Source: Siphonodentalium dalli (lineage: Eukaryota > Mollusca > Scaphopoda > Gadilida > Siphonodentaliidae). From it: a stretch of 64,000 nucleotides of DNA. How positions within the stretch are numbered: position 1 is the stretch's first letter; every line of letters starts with the position of its first letter. Below the pieces are notes generated by a model. It did not search any database. It worked only from the letters and a program-made list of their open reading frames with translations, and was not told where the DNA came from. Below are positions 1 to 10,793 of the stretch, in pieces. The position numbers were made by a program, and so were the translations under genes. The stretch spans positions 79,029,980 through 79,093,979 of the forward strand of contig CP136063.1 in assembly GCA_032622095.1 (NCBI GenBank). The letters run 5' to 3'.

Positions 1-15
1 TGTGTGTATCCACCC
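1..15. mobile_element. Terminal fragment of a Harbinger-like inverted-repeat element
   Basis: The window opens inside the right end of an element whose last bases match the terminal inverted repeat of the 1.35-kb element at 19117-20463 (GTGTGTATCCACCC). The next three bases are TTA, which fits the TWA target duplication of the PIF/Harbinger superfamily. Only the last 15 bases are in the window, so the size and content of this copy are unknown. Confidence 0.5.
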
Positions 16-101
16 TTAGGTGCATTGTCGTCAGCGGTAGCACGTGTACGTCTAACACTTTTGGATTTTCCCAGCTGTTACAAAAGTATGTGTCAGAATA
101 G

Positions 102-323
102 TATATTATTCATCTGGAGGGCTGTTCAGGAACATTAGCAGACGACAAACAGACGAAAAGATATAATGCGAGAGCAGAAGTAATCATATTAAGTGGTAGG
201 AAATAGGTCGTTTGTTGAACATATTATCTGAACACGTCCCTCCAATAAACAGGACTCATTCTGTACTTGTATTGATGTCGTCAGCATATCTTTCCTGAAC
301 CCCCCTCCAGATGAATAATAGAC
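102..323. repeat. Small foldback: inverted pair around a 160-bp spacer
   Basis: Positions 102-134 (TATTATTCATCTGGAGGG...) recur inverted at 291-323 with about two mismatches over the 29-base core. A partial match to the arm is seen near 14026-14040. Related sequence following the right arm (around 300-400) recurs at 10945-11035 and 14330-14405, so this is a dispersed non-coding repeat. Its superfamily is unknown. Confidence 0.5.
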
Positions 324-1149
324 CTTCCCAATGTATATTATTATAACTGAGTGGGAGAAGCCATTTAGTATACATGTAGTAAGGGTTAACGACCGGACGC
401 AACAGATAGGAAGATGGGAATAGACCCAAATGGGGAGAGTGTAAGATCGCCGCGTTTCACGCCACCAGGAAAAAACAATTATTTGACTGAAATTACAACG
501 AATCTCCGAATTCCCTGTTCAACAATAACAGAAGCGAACAGTCTAGTGGGAATGCCTATGAATGAAAATAGTGACATTTCTTACTTGTTTACTTGTCAGA
601 CATATAATTTAAACTGTCGTTCACTGCTATTAGTGTAAAACAGTCCTGACACTGACACGTGACACGTACGCCACATAATTATGATCTCCGGATCAACTCG
701 CTTTGTCATTCAACTTATCCATGTTATTAGAGTACATCAAACTTTCGCCAGGTTATATCTACCATGGCTTGAATCTCTACTCTGCATGGCTAACGCCCGT
801 AGAGATCATATTCCGCCAGTACAAAACCTGCGAACTTTGTGAAGTTTTGACAGGGAACCTTGTAAAGTTGAAAAAATAATACGGGGATTATATTTCTTAG
901 TTACTATCTGTTCCTTATTTGTTCGACTTGGGGATTCGAACTTTGGTACATACAGGTCCACTTTGCACAATAGTGCATGCACCATCTCGCTCGGACCCCT
1001 GGTGGAGGTGCGGACGGGTGCGGACGGGTGTGGTCGGCTTTTACTATAACCGTTTAATATATAATATACTTCACTGTATGTGAAGGTTCCAACTCGATAT
1101 TGCACGATTTAAGCGCCTTTTGTGCGATTTTGCTTTCAATTTCGGAGAA
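324..1149. other. No gene seen
   Basis: Short open frames at 414-638 (plus) and 806-1105 (minus) show no recognisable domain, and their composition matches the surrounding AT-rich DNA. The start of this stretch (to about 400) is shared with two other loci and is probably repeat-derived. Confidence 0.5.
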
Positions 1150-1400
1150 AGTGCATTGTGATGTTTCCAGAATGGCCGATCAAGAATTTCGAAGGTAATG
1201 GGTTCAAACCCATATTCAGACTGATACGCTTCCTAACTCTTGATGAAAGGGCTTCCTCGTAGCCGAGGTTGTTAGGTCGTGGATAAGATTACCACATTCT
1301 GGGCTAGACTAGGTTGGCGCGGGTCGAACCCTGGCATGGAGGAAAATCAGGACCGATTTTCAAGCTTGATTTGGTATTACTTATTTAAAGGCACATGGCG
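1150..1400 (+). repeat. Possible tRNA-derived SINE-like segment (weak)
   Basis: Two B-box-like strings are present (GGGTTCAAACCC near 1200 and GGGTCGAACCC near 1324), with a possible A-box-like string TAGGTCGTGG upstream of the second. I cannot fold a full cloverleaf, so this is not called a tRNA. The following 1458-1530 segment is related to 13365-13440 (shared GACGCATT-containing block), which supports dispersed repeat DNA. Confidence 0.25.
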
Positions 1401-1606
1401 GTTTGTATATAATAAATAATATTCGTTTTAAAATAATTTTTCCCCGGCATTGAAATAGGTCGATAAATACCTGAACTATACTCATCTACGGGCATTATAT
1501 GTCCCAGAAAGACGCATTGATGTATGGTAGTATATGGGCATTTTTAGGATCGAGAATGCGATGGTGTGAACACTGGTGTGAAGAATATAATGCATATTCG
1601 TATTAT

Positions 1607-2330
1607 TTATAGGGCAAATTCGGGACATCCTTTGTTTTTACAACGTACATTTTCTGGGTAATTTCTCACCATGGCTATCTGCACATGTAAGCGCTTCTTC
1701 AATGTGTGCCTGCTTTGGCAAGATTTATAGTCTTTTTCCATATTGTTCCATGTTGTGGGAAAGGCGTGGTGGGGTAATTTTCCTGACCAGTCAGTTCTAT
1801 GTAGTTCTAACAGTACGGGTTTAGGGTGTCTTGGGGTTGATTTTGCTCGTTTGTTGTACATCGTTCCAAAAGACGCGGGCATGCGATTATAACACCAGTC
1901 GTGCATGAAAATTGAGGAATTGAGAGTGTGTAATTCATATATTTTCAAGATATTATCTCTTTTAAAGAGCGGATATGTGTGATTCCTGTACTTCTTATTG
2001 CATATTATACGCAACGCTCGTTTTTGTAACAGGAATATTTTCTTGACTTCCGGAACATGACCCCATATTTGGATACCATAAACTAAGTAGCTTTGAATCA
2101 GTGCATAGTACAATGTTTTCAATGCTTTACTTGGAAACAAATGTTTCACCTTATTGATGCAGTAGATTGTATGTGATATTTTGGAGCAGATTATGGATAT
2201 ATGCTTTTTGAATGTCAAGTTCTCATCAATGTGGATACATAGAATTTTTTTCGAGGATTCTCTCATTGGTCACTGGTTCCACCTGAGTCACACAAATGCC
2301 ATTTCCCAATGATTTGTTCATTTTATTCAC
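1607..2330 (-). pseudogene. 5'-truncated LINE reverse transcriptase, C-terminal part
   Basis: The minus-strand frame of 219 residues matches the region after the reverse transcriptase palm in Jockey/CR1-type LINE proteins. It shows the thumb-like block with LCIHIDENLTFKKHI, then LKTLYYALIQSYLVYGIQIWG, then LLQKRALRIICNKKYR followed by a region typical of the C-terminus. Upstream of the first Met, another frame reads NGICVTQVEP, the usual stretch just before the LGIHID block. That indicates one frameshift near 2255-2270. Homology stops near 2330, so the fingers, palm and endonuclease are absent. The fragment cannot encode an active enzyme. It is typical of a dead-on-arrival 5'-truncated insertion. 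The exact 3' end is not clear. Confidence 0.8.
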
Positions 2331-2455
2331 TTTCTCCATTCAGTCTGCTCTCATGGATTATAAGCGCGATATGAAGCTATTTAGAGGTCGAAATAAGTCT
2401 AATATGAACCTATTTCGAAATGAATTCAGTCAAGTATGGTACTATTTAAACAATA

Positions 2456-2897
2456 TGACCCGCCATATCAAATCCAAATTTTTTACCCTGTGCCAATGCA
2501 TTCTCTTATATATGCGAGTCGACCATAGGTCGCCTCGCATATAAAGAGAATGCATTGGCCTAACAATTTTTTACAATTTTAATAATTTTTTCTTGTATTC
2601 TTTAACAATTTTATAATTTCACCCATACAGAGTTCCAGACAAACGTGAGCAGACGACACTCTTCTATATGCTTCTATATATGTGTGGGGCTCCCTGCAGG
2701 GTAATGGATGTTTTTTTATTTTATGCCCTAAAAATTGTCAGAATCATTTATTTTAAAAAAATGATAAAACATTGTTAGGCCAATGCATTCTCTTATATAT
2801 GCGAGGCGACCTATGGTCGACTCGCATATATAAGAGAATGCATTGGCACAGGGTAAAACAAATCCCGACTTACGACTGGATTTGATATGGCGGGTCA
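2456..2897. mobile_element. Foldback element with outer repeats and two inner hairpins
   Basis: The outer inverted repeat begins TGACCCGCCATATCAAATCC and is mirrored at 2878-2897. Inside each end is a hairpin of about 70 bases (2493-2558 and 2779-2847) containing CCAATGCATTCTCTTATA and a GCGAG apex. The two hairpins are themselves inverted relative to each other. The central spacer of about 220 bp is AT-rich and has no gene. The same hairpin pair occurs in the different elements at 18325, 38427 and 39277, so it is a separate module. No clean target duplication was found. Confidence 0.7.
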
Positions 2898-3401
2898 CAT
2901 ATGTTCTGTGTGCAAGCCTATTTGCCGTGGTAATGTGTTTTCATTGTGGCCCGCACAACTCAGCGGGATAACGAGCATAAGTTTCCTATTTTCATGAGAA
3001 TATGTTTCTCCTTTATGCCTCATTTAGGCAACGTTCATACACTGGACAATTGTGTCTGGTATTTTTGCAGGTATTTCGTCATAGAAAACAACATGGTGCC
3101 AGAATATGAACGGCAAATTTGTATTCAATGCATCTTTACAAAAAACTAACGACGCGAGAAGTAAAATTTATGAAGTTGCACATGTCAACGTGCTACTAAC
3201 ATTTGTCTTCAATTGCCTGATTGATTGGCAGTGCTCGGATCGAAAAATATCGGGACTTTGGGGGCGGAGACACCAAATTATACTTTTCGGCCCGAGCATC
3301 GCCACTTTTCGCCCCACTTTTTCAAACTCGACCCCAACATTTTTTTCGGCTCAACAGATAGTTGTGACATTTGAATTGACAGCCCTTATAATAATTTGAC
3401 C
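2898..3401. other. No gene seen
   Basis: Frames at 2946-3149 and 3106-3399 (plus) have no recognisable domain. The stretch lies between a foldback element and a satellite, and its last 50 bases lead into degenerate satellite units. Confidence 0.4.
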
Positions 3402-5437
3402 TTCTGAGTATCGGACCTTCTGAGTATCGGACCTTCGTATATGTAGTAACGGACCTTCGGACTTGTGGGCCTTCGGATTGTCGGATCTTCGAAGTATCGG
3501 ACCTTTGGAGTATTGGACCTTCGGGATATAGGACCTTCGGAGTATTGGACCTTCGTAACATGGGTCCTTCGGATCGGAGTATTGGACCTTCGTAACATGG
3601 GTCCTTCGGATCGGAGTATTGGACCTTCGTAATATGGGACCTTCTGAGTATTGTACCTTCGTAGAATGGGACCTCTGGAGTATTAGACCTTAGTAGTATT
3701 GGACCTTCGGAGCATGGGATCTTCGTAGTAGTATGGGATCTTCGGAGTATTGGACCTTCGTAGTATGGGATCTTCGTAGTATGGGATCTTCGTAGTAGTA
3801 TGGGACCTTTGGAGTATTGGACCTTCGGAGTATGGGACCTTCGTAGTATGGGATCTTCGTAGTATGGGATCTTCGTAGTAGTATGGGACCTTTGGAGTAT
3901 TGGACCTTCGTAATATGGGACCTTCGTAGTATGGGATCTTCGGAGCATGGGAACTTCGTAGTAGTATGGGATCTTCGGAGTATTGGACCTTCGTAGTATG
4001 GGATCTTCGGAGCATGGGATCTTCGTAGTAGTATGGGACCTTTGGAGTATTGGACCTTCGGAGTATGGGATCTTCGTAGTATGGGATCTTCGTAGTAGTA
4101 TGGGACCTTCGGAGCATGGGATCTTCGGAGCATGGGATCTTCGTAGTAGTATGGGACCTTCGGAGCATGGGATCTTCGGAGCATGGGATCTTCGTAGTAG
4201 TATGGGACCTTCGGAGCATGGGATCTTCGGAGCATGGGATCTTCGTAGTAGTATGGGACCTTCGGAGTATTAGACCTTCGTAGTATGGGACATTCGGAGT
4301 ATTGGACCTTCGGAGCATGGGATCTTCGTAGTAGTATGGGACCTTCGGAGTATTGGGTCTTCGTAGTAGTATGGGAACTTCGGAGTATTGGACCTTCGTA
4401 ATATGGGACCTTTGGAGTATTGGACCTTCGGAGTATGGGATCTTCGTAGTAGTATGGGACATTCGGAGTATTGGGTCTTCGTAGTAGTATGGGAACTTCG
4501 GAGTATTGGACCTTCGTAATATGGGACCGTTGGAGTATTGGACCTTCGGAGTATGGGACCTTTTGAGTATTGGACCTTCGTAATATGGGACCTTTGGAGT
4601 ATTGGACCTTCGGAGTATGGGACCTTTTGAGTATTGGACCTTTGGAGTATTGGACCTTCGGAGTATTGGGTCTTCGTAGTAGTATGGGAACTTCGGAGTA
4701 TTGGACCTTCGGAGTATGGGACATTTGGAGTATTGGACCTTTGGAGTATTGGACCTTCGGAGTATTGGACCTTCGGAGTATGGGACCTTTGGAGTATTGG
4801 ACCTTCGGAGTATGGGACATTCGGAGTATGGGACCTTCGTAATATGGGACCTTTGGAGTATTGGACCTTCGGGGAATGGGACATTCGGAGTATGGGACCT
4901 TCGGAGTATGGGACCTTCGTAATATGGGACCTTTGGAGTACTGGACCTTCGTAATATGGAACCTTTGGAGTATTGGACCTTTGGAGTATTGGACCTTCGT
5001 AATATGGGACCTTTGGAGTATGGGACCTTCGGAGTATGGGATCTTTGGAGTATTGGACCTTCGTAATATGGGACCTTTGGAGTATTGGACCTTCGTAATA
5101 TGGGACCTTTGGAGTATTGGACCTTCGAAATATGGGACCTTTGGAGTATTGGACCTTTGGAGTATTGGACCTTTGGAGTATTGGACCTTCGTAATATGGG
5201 ACCTTCGGAGTATTGGACCTTCGTAATATGGGACCTTTGGAGTATTGGACCTTCGTAATATGGGACCTTTGGAGTATTGGACCTTTGGAGTATTGGACCT
5301 TTGGAGTATTGGACCTTCGTAATATGGGACCTTCGGAGTATTGGACCTTCGTAATATGGGACCTTCGAAGTATTGGACCTTCGTAATATGGGACCTTCGG
5401 AGTATTGGACCTTCGTAATATGGGACCTTCGGAGTAT
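3402..5437. repeat. 16-bp satellite array, about 125 units
   Basis: Tandem units are variants of GGACCTTCGGAGTATT (16 bp), mixed with 19-bp units carrying an extra GTA (GGATCTTCGTAGTAGTATG). Units near the left edge (3402-3560) are degenerate and the right edge (about 5437) is abrupt. A higher-order 51-bp block (16+16+19) repeats three times at 4101-4253, and 32-bp dimers dominate the right half. The minus-strand version of the unit has no stop in any phase, so the long minus frames here (597 and 259 residues among them) follow from the repeat and are not evidence of a gene. Confidence 0.95.
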
Positions 5438-5915
5438 GGGTTGACACCTTATGATTCATTCTTATCAGATAATTGCCATTCACATGTCAATTTAAGTACA
5501 CCATGGCTACACGTGGAAGTACAGAGTTTTTACTTCTCTCATAAATAGCTGTGGTATAGATTAATTTTATACGCATCCTTGCGTTGTTTTCTTGCGCATT
5601 ATAGCGTTGTGTATCGAAATGACAGCACATAAACACAAACGTGCATTTTTAGTGGGTATACTGTGACACCAAGTTCTGAAATCCTCATATGAACCGTTTT
5701 CCACATTTCCAATAGCATAAATGTAACAATGCACGAAAAATATGGGAAACATCTGGAAAAAGACGGTGTATATCTTCCCTGAATTTCTGTTTTGATTATA
5801 TTCGGTTGTATAATAATTCACACGTCCCCAGCAAGGTATTTTTTGGGGTTTTTTTTGTTTTGGGACTGTTTAATAATTATGAGGCTCTATGGTCAACGTC
5901 AGCTTCAATCTGTCA
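5438..5915. other. No gene seen
   Basis: AT-rich sequence between the satellite and the TTAA-flanked element. The overlapping short frames at 5567-5821 (minus) and 5792-5977 (plus) have no recognisable features. Confidence 0.4.
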
Positions 5916-5919
5916 TTAA

Positions 5920-7045
5920 CCTCTTCGTTGCTATGACGTCGGTAACTATTACGGACGTAAAAGTGCACGTCATGTGACATATGGTCCGTAGGTACTACGG
6001 ACCTATTTCAGCACACTAACAGTAGGCCATTACTCATGACTGGAGCTCAGAGGTTGTTGCATCGGAATAACTGTCTCTCGAAGTTTCAAAAAGTGTATGA
6101 TGTTCCATGACTGTGAGCGATAATAGCCTTTCAACTAAGTCAGTTTTATGGTTCTTGTGATATTCCCGTTATATATGTCCACTGGAAAATGGCAAAAACG
6201 TCACCACCCAGCATACGACGTCATAACGTCATTTACACTCTTATAACTAATGTGTAGAAACGATTACACATCAAATGTGTAAACCGGTTAATACACATAG
6301 CAATGTGTAGTTTTACATACAAATGCATTGATCAAGTGCCGTTCTACACATAATGTGCATATTTTGTTACACACAATTGTGTAAGAACGTAGAGCATGCG
6401 CAATGCGGTGCATTCAGTTTCATAGTCTGCTACGTGACGGCCACATTGTTTGAGTATATTTTTTGGAATACAATCTACAGCGATCGTAGACAAGGGTGTA
6501 AGTTCAGAATTCCAATTTGTGGGTTTAGTATTAATAGTATATGAGGATTTATTTGTTAAAACTGTTATGGCGATTACTGTCCTCAGACTCTTGTTATGAT
6601 TGTTGTAATAATACTAATATTATGCAATCACGCCTTGGCCCTGGTTTGTTCAATCAAAGCAAAAACGCACAGTACAGAACAAAATACTACATACCACTAT
6701 GCGCCATGAAAGTTTTAACATATAAATATGCATATATCTTTAATACTATACCCACAGGTCGGACTACTGAACTTGCATTTCTTGTCTACGAACTGTGTGT
6801 GTAAGAACCTACACAAAATGTGTAAGGGATATGTGTTGATTTGATACACACAGTTGTGTATAAATGTGTAAAAATTAACCCATTTACGTGTAAAAATTGT
6901 TACACAATTTGTGTACGAATATGAAACTACACATATACTACACAAATAAGTTTAAGATCAAAATTGAATAATGATTGTGTAGCAGGGCTACACATTTTGT
7001 GTAGAAAACCTACACATTAGTCATAAGAGTGTAGCAGCGAAGAGG
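5920..7045. mobile_element. TTAA-flanked non-autonomous element (piggyBac-like target)
   Basis: Termini CCTCTTCGTTGCTA and TAGCAGCGAAGAGG are inverted repeats, each flanked by TTAA (5916-5919 and 7046-7049). The inner part of the left repeat resumes at about 6234 (ACTCTTATAACTAATGTGTAG) and matches the right end, so the left repeat is split by a 300-bp insertion. The interior is studded with TGTGTAG/CTACACA words on both strands. No transposase frame is present. The TTAA target and CCY start suggest piggyBac mobilisation (inference). Confidence 0.7.
5934..6235. repeat. Insertion within the left terminal repeat, flanked by TA
   Basis: Comparing the two ends of the host element shows about 302 bp of extra DNA in the left end. 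It is flanked by TA on both sides, consistent with a TA duplication. Its two ends share TATGACGTCG in inverted orientation, though one end has extra bases outside that. No coding frame was found. Confidence 0.45.
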
Positions 7046-7049
7046 TTAA

Positions 7050-7362
7050 AAAAATGGCGAAAACATGTCGCTATTTTAGAACATAAATGTAATGTCCATC
7101 CGTGATGTGTGTATTGAACATCTCTCGTTTCTCACTTACAACATCCAACTCATACCACACACTAACTATTGTATATATTTGTATGAGCCTCATGTGTATG
7201 CTGTGAATATTTGATAATATTTATGAATCACAGATATTGTACATGTATATCATTACATTCAATATTTAATGATGTCCTGTCCGACTTTACACCACATAAC
7301 ACCATCTGCATCCATGCTTTATAAACCAGAAAGTAATGAGGTCGGATACACTCACGAGCCCA
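7050..7362. other. No gene seen
   Basis: AT-rich intergenic sequence with no recognisable element end or coding frame. Confidence 0.4.
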
Positions 7363-7792
7363 TTAAAGGCACGAGTGGCGTTCATTGTAGAAATATTCAT
7401 ATTTGTTCAAATCGCCATCAACGGAAGGAATATTAAAATATATATAGTTTTGTTCATATGTCAAACATAATCAGCGCGTAAATAGTATATTGTCGTCAAG
7501 ACGTATGGTGGTGTACGTAAACAAGAGCCTGCGCGTGTTACAGAAGTTATGATTCTGTTTACATAACACAGCGCAATTCTATTGGTTAATCACAGAAAAA
7601 TTATATAAACGCTCTTTATTATTTCCATATCAGGAAAACAGTAACAATTAACGCTCTTTATGTTTGCCATATCCGGATATAAACAAAAGCCAGGAAACGT
7701 AACGTTTTTTTGTTTTGTTTACATAACAAAGGAAAAACAATTGACACTAACATACTGTTTATGCCACATTTCTGATTGGTATAAGAACAAGG
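7363..7792. repeat. Dispersed repeat copy 1 (about 430 bp)
   Basis: This segment aligns almost throughout with 26165-26585. Both begin TTAAAGGCACG and end with AAGAACAAGG. There is no coding frame and no terminal inverted repeat, so its class is unknown. Confidence 0.8.
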
Positions 7793-8146
7793 TCTGTCTA
7801 TATTTAACTATTCTTTCTGTTTATGGCGGTTTTGACTGAAGTGAATATTTTAACAGCATACCCACCGCCAACGCCCCCGTATCTTTAACGCGCTTTGAAT
7901 TTTTGTCAGGCTGGCAAAGAGCGTTCGTGTTTCTGTCGCCCAATAGCGCGGCGGATAATAAAGAGCGTCGGCAGCTTTGAGCATTTGTGATCGTTTTCGA
8001 CGTATTATATGTGTACGATTTTTGCGATATCAGGATGCCTGTGTGATACGGACAAGTAGTTTTCATTTTCTTTTCCATGGAAAGCGGAAAATTGGCTGCA
8101 GAAATTCTTATTTATTTGGTGTCAAATCGGACGTGGATCGTTAAAG

Positions 8147-8260
8147 ATGCATAATCCGAATTAATTCTCACAAATTACTAATTCTTTGGCTATAACAGGG
8201 TCGATGAACCCACCCATCAAAGCTCAGAGTGATCAGATATCGATGTTTGAAATTTGTTAT
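8147..8260. repeat. Single arm of the AGGTACTCAATCCG foldback family
   Basis: The order of blocks (ATAATCCGAATTAATTCT, then GAACCCACCCATCAAAGC, then TGATCAGATATCGATG) is shared with 21227-21510 and with each arm of the complete palindromic element at 33252-33701. No matching right arm follows, so this copy is truncated or rearranged. Confidence 0.5.
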
Positions 8261-8305
8261 TTCCAGAGATATGTAATTTGTGGCGGCCTGACAAATACTA
8301 TACAT

Positions 8306-8413
8306 TTATTGCATGGTTTCGAGGTTGACATGAGGATTTATCAACCCGAGGAAGTTAATATTAACTTCCAAGGGTTGATAAATCCTCGTGTCAACCTCGA
8401 AACCATGCAATAA
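8306..8413. repeat. Long hairpin, 50-bp arms, apex mismatch CGAG/CAAG
   Basis: The arms pair from 8306 to 8413 around a centre at 8359.5. Near the apex, CGAG (8347-8350) faces CAAG (8369-8372), leaving two unpaired bases on each side inside an otherwise paired stem. A perfect 20-bp palindrome sits inside that mismatch. This is the decayed form of the signature described for 12556-12726, 34869, 36834 and 41284. Confidence 0.85.
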
Positions 8414-8622
8414 GTGTTTTATTATATAATCACCAATGGTATCAAGCCCATTAGGCCTGAACTACCTTACTGACCCATATATATAAATCCATAAAATGCA
8501 CAACAATGTTTTTCAACAAGTCAAAAGTTAACAAATAATACATGTATGATGAACGTCACTACATTGTCATGAACATACTTTCAAGACTTTCTGTTAATAA
8601 CCCATGACGTCGCGTGATCTTG
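8414..8622. other. No gene seen
   Basis: AT-rich sequence with no recognisable features. Confidence 0.4.
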
Positions 8623-8626
8623 TTAA

Positions 8627-10408
8627 TAGAGACCTTTCGCAAAACTCACGTTTACGATTACGGATACGGATAGGGTACTACGTCACCAACCTGTGTGTAC
8701 TTTCTAATCGTTCTCGTATTTTACTATCCGTAATGACGGTTACGATTTCATGGTTTCTAATAAGCTCAAATACCACCTGAAATTTATTTTCTGCAATATA
8801 TCACTTTACTCCGTTCGAGACTGTATATGTATATCATGTAAACCATCCAGTTGTATTGAGCTACGACCTCGATGTGCTGTTTAGATTGTCAATCACTGTA
8901 CTCGTCGTCGTGAATCACGAGCTTCCCGCGAAATAAGATCGCTATTCACAACGGATAGCCATCGCTGGCGGCGACAGAAAAATTTACAGTAAAAGGAGTG
9001 CACTATGAAACCAGTCGCCAAAAATATAGTATATAGTGTGCTATGTATGAGGAGTTTTGAGTGATTATTAAGTGCAAGATAGTACACACTATATAGTGAA
9101 ATTCAACAATTATTTAATTCAACAACCCATGGTGGTGTCCTAACGTGTGCAGTTATAGAATGCCTCAGGAGAGCCTAAAGAATGGCATAAGCCTATTAAT
9201 GAATGATGACATATTTTGTGTTCTCTTCCCCTTTCCCGAATTGAATAGTTCGTTCAATTTAATAATATTCGGTTTTCAGTAGAAGTTGGGTTTTATATAT
9301 CTCTCTCGTAGAGTCTGTAATGCAGGGCATTTTAAAATTACATGGAATTCATAACCGATTTTTAAATTACATGGAATTCATAACCGAGTTCTAAGTTACA
9401 TAAAGTACTCTGTCTGAGTAATCTGAACCTACCCTGGATCCCGATTCAACTGGTAAGTAGTGATTTCTGCTCCTGAACCGTAACTAAAAGAATATTTGGC
9501 ACACCCACCGATATCACCAGAGCTCAGCAGTCTCTGTCAGGTTTGTTCTTTGCATTTATTTTTAATTTAAAAAACACGCACAAATGCGGCATTTAAAGGT
9601 ACTCAATCCGATTAGATGTCCCCATATCATCAGATTCCAACAACAATTTTTGTTTGAAATGCCGCTTCTGTTATCAGAATCGAGTAATTGCTCAAAATTA
9701 ATGCTAACCACAGTCAACTATATTATAAAATTGCCCAAAACCTGTTATTTATCAACATTTTGTTCAACGAAATTTTGCCGGTTTGTCAAATATCTGACAA
9801 AAAAGCAACTTGATGCACATCGCTTTTACCGTGTCGACTTTGTTTTGATTTGGTAGTAACAAATCAGAAGTGATGCACATCAGCGAGCTCACCAACCTTA
9901 TGTCGGATTTCCTAAACCCAAAGAGGTGAAGCCGAAATCGCATTGAAATCAACTCGCGGACTTGAAGGGGCTTGAACGATGGCGTCGTGGTTGATATGAG
10001 GTCCAAATTCAGGAACCCCTCTTCCCCATCAGCATAACGTCTATCTGGTCATCCATGCTAACAACGAACTGAATTTCCACCACATATGACCTGGCATTTA
10101 TAATTATATTGCCACAATATATCACGAGAATCCCGGGTCGTACGTTGTGGTCGAATTATTGACAATATTAACAGGTCATGATTATCGCATTGTTGCAAAT
10201 GAGACGATAAGTGAAGTATTAAGGGACTGTATACCAAACACACGCTTTGAGTTGTAAAAGTGGTACGAAATAATGATCGTACGTGTTCGTCAAAACTCTT
10301 ACGCGTAATCGTTTTGCGAAAGGACTTTTTGGCCATACGGATAGACTTACGACTACGAATAGCTATCCGTATTCGTAATCGTAAACGTGACGATGCGAAA
10401 GGTCTCTA
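8627..10408. mobile_element. Candidate TTAA-flanked element, ends interleaved with the next
   Basis: The termini TAGAGACCTTTCGCA (8627) and its inverse ending at 10408 share about 45 bp, including CACGTTTACGATTACG. Both are flanked by TTAA (8623-8626, 10409-10412). However, the left end of another inverted-repeat element lies inside it (9597) and that element's right end lies outside (10789), so at least one of the two is not an intact insertion. A 29-bp tandem duplication occurs at about 9335-9390. No transposase is visible. Confidence 0.4.
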
Positions 10409-10789
10409 TTAACCCATCTGGTCTATTTATAGACCAACCAGGTAGATATCGTGATTTATCAACTTCTTTTGCCCATCATTTAGTATGGAACTTTTAGAAG
10501 AAAGTTTAGGATCATATAATAATAAAAGTTGACGACTAAATAGGGGATGAAGATGTATAACTCTAAAGTCAAGTGGCTTCGGGTATTGGATATTTGACAA
10601 GCCAGCCAAATTTCGTTGAACAAAATGTTGATAATTTAATAACACCTTTTGGGCAATTTTATACTATAGTCGACCGTGGTTAGTATTATTTTTTGGGCAA
10701 TTAATCGATTCTGATAACAGAAGCGGCATTTAAACATTTTACTTTTGGAATTTAATGATATGGAGACCATCGAATCGGATTGAGTATCT
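9597..10789. mobile_element. Inverted-repeat element with 200-bp termini, TTAA flanks
   Basis: The left end AGGTACTCAATCCGATTAGA and right end mirror each other for roughly 200 bp with mismatches (shared blocks include ATGCCGCTTCTGTTATCAGA and CATTTTGTTCAACGAAATTT). TTAA occurs at 9593-9596 and 10790-10793. It belongs to the same family as 33252-33701. Ends starting AG with a TTAA target fit Kolobok better than piggyBac (inference). No coding frame of transposase type was found. Confidence 0.7.
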
Positions 10790-10793
10790 TTAA

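Noticed and set aside
414-638. 74-residue plus frame near the window start
   Set aside because: No domain, no conserved context and average composition. Length is within chance for this DNA.
1198-1340. tRNA gene
   Set aside because: Two B-box-like strings occur, but no acceptor, D and anticodon stems fold around them.
3690-5483. 597-residue minus-strand frame
   Set aside because: It is the translation of a 16-bp satellite unit that has no stop in any minus-strand phase. Two other overlapping minus frames and several plus frames are open for the same reason.
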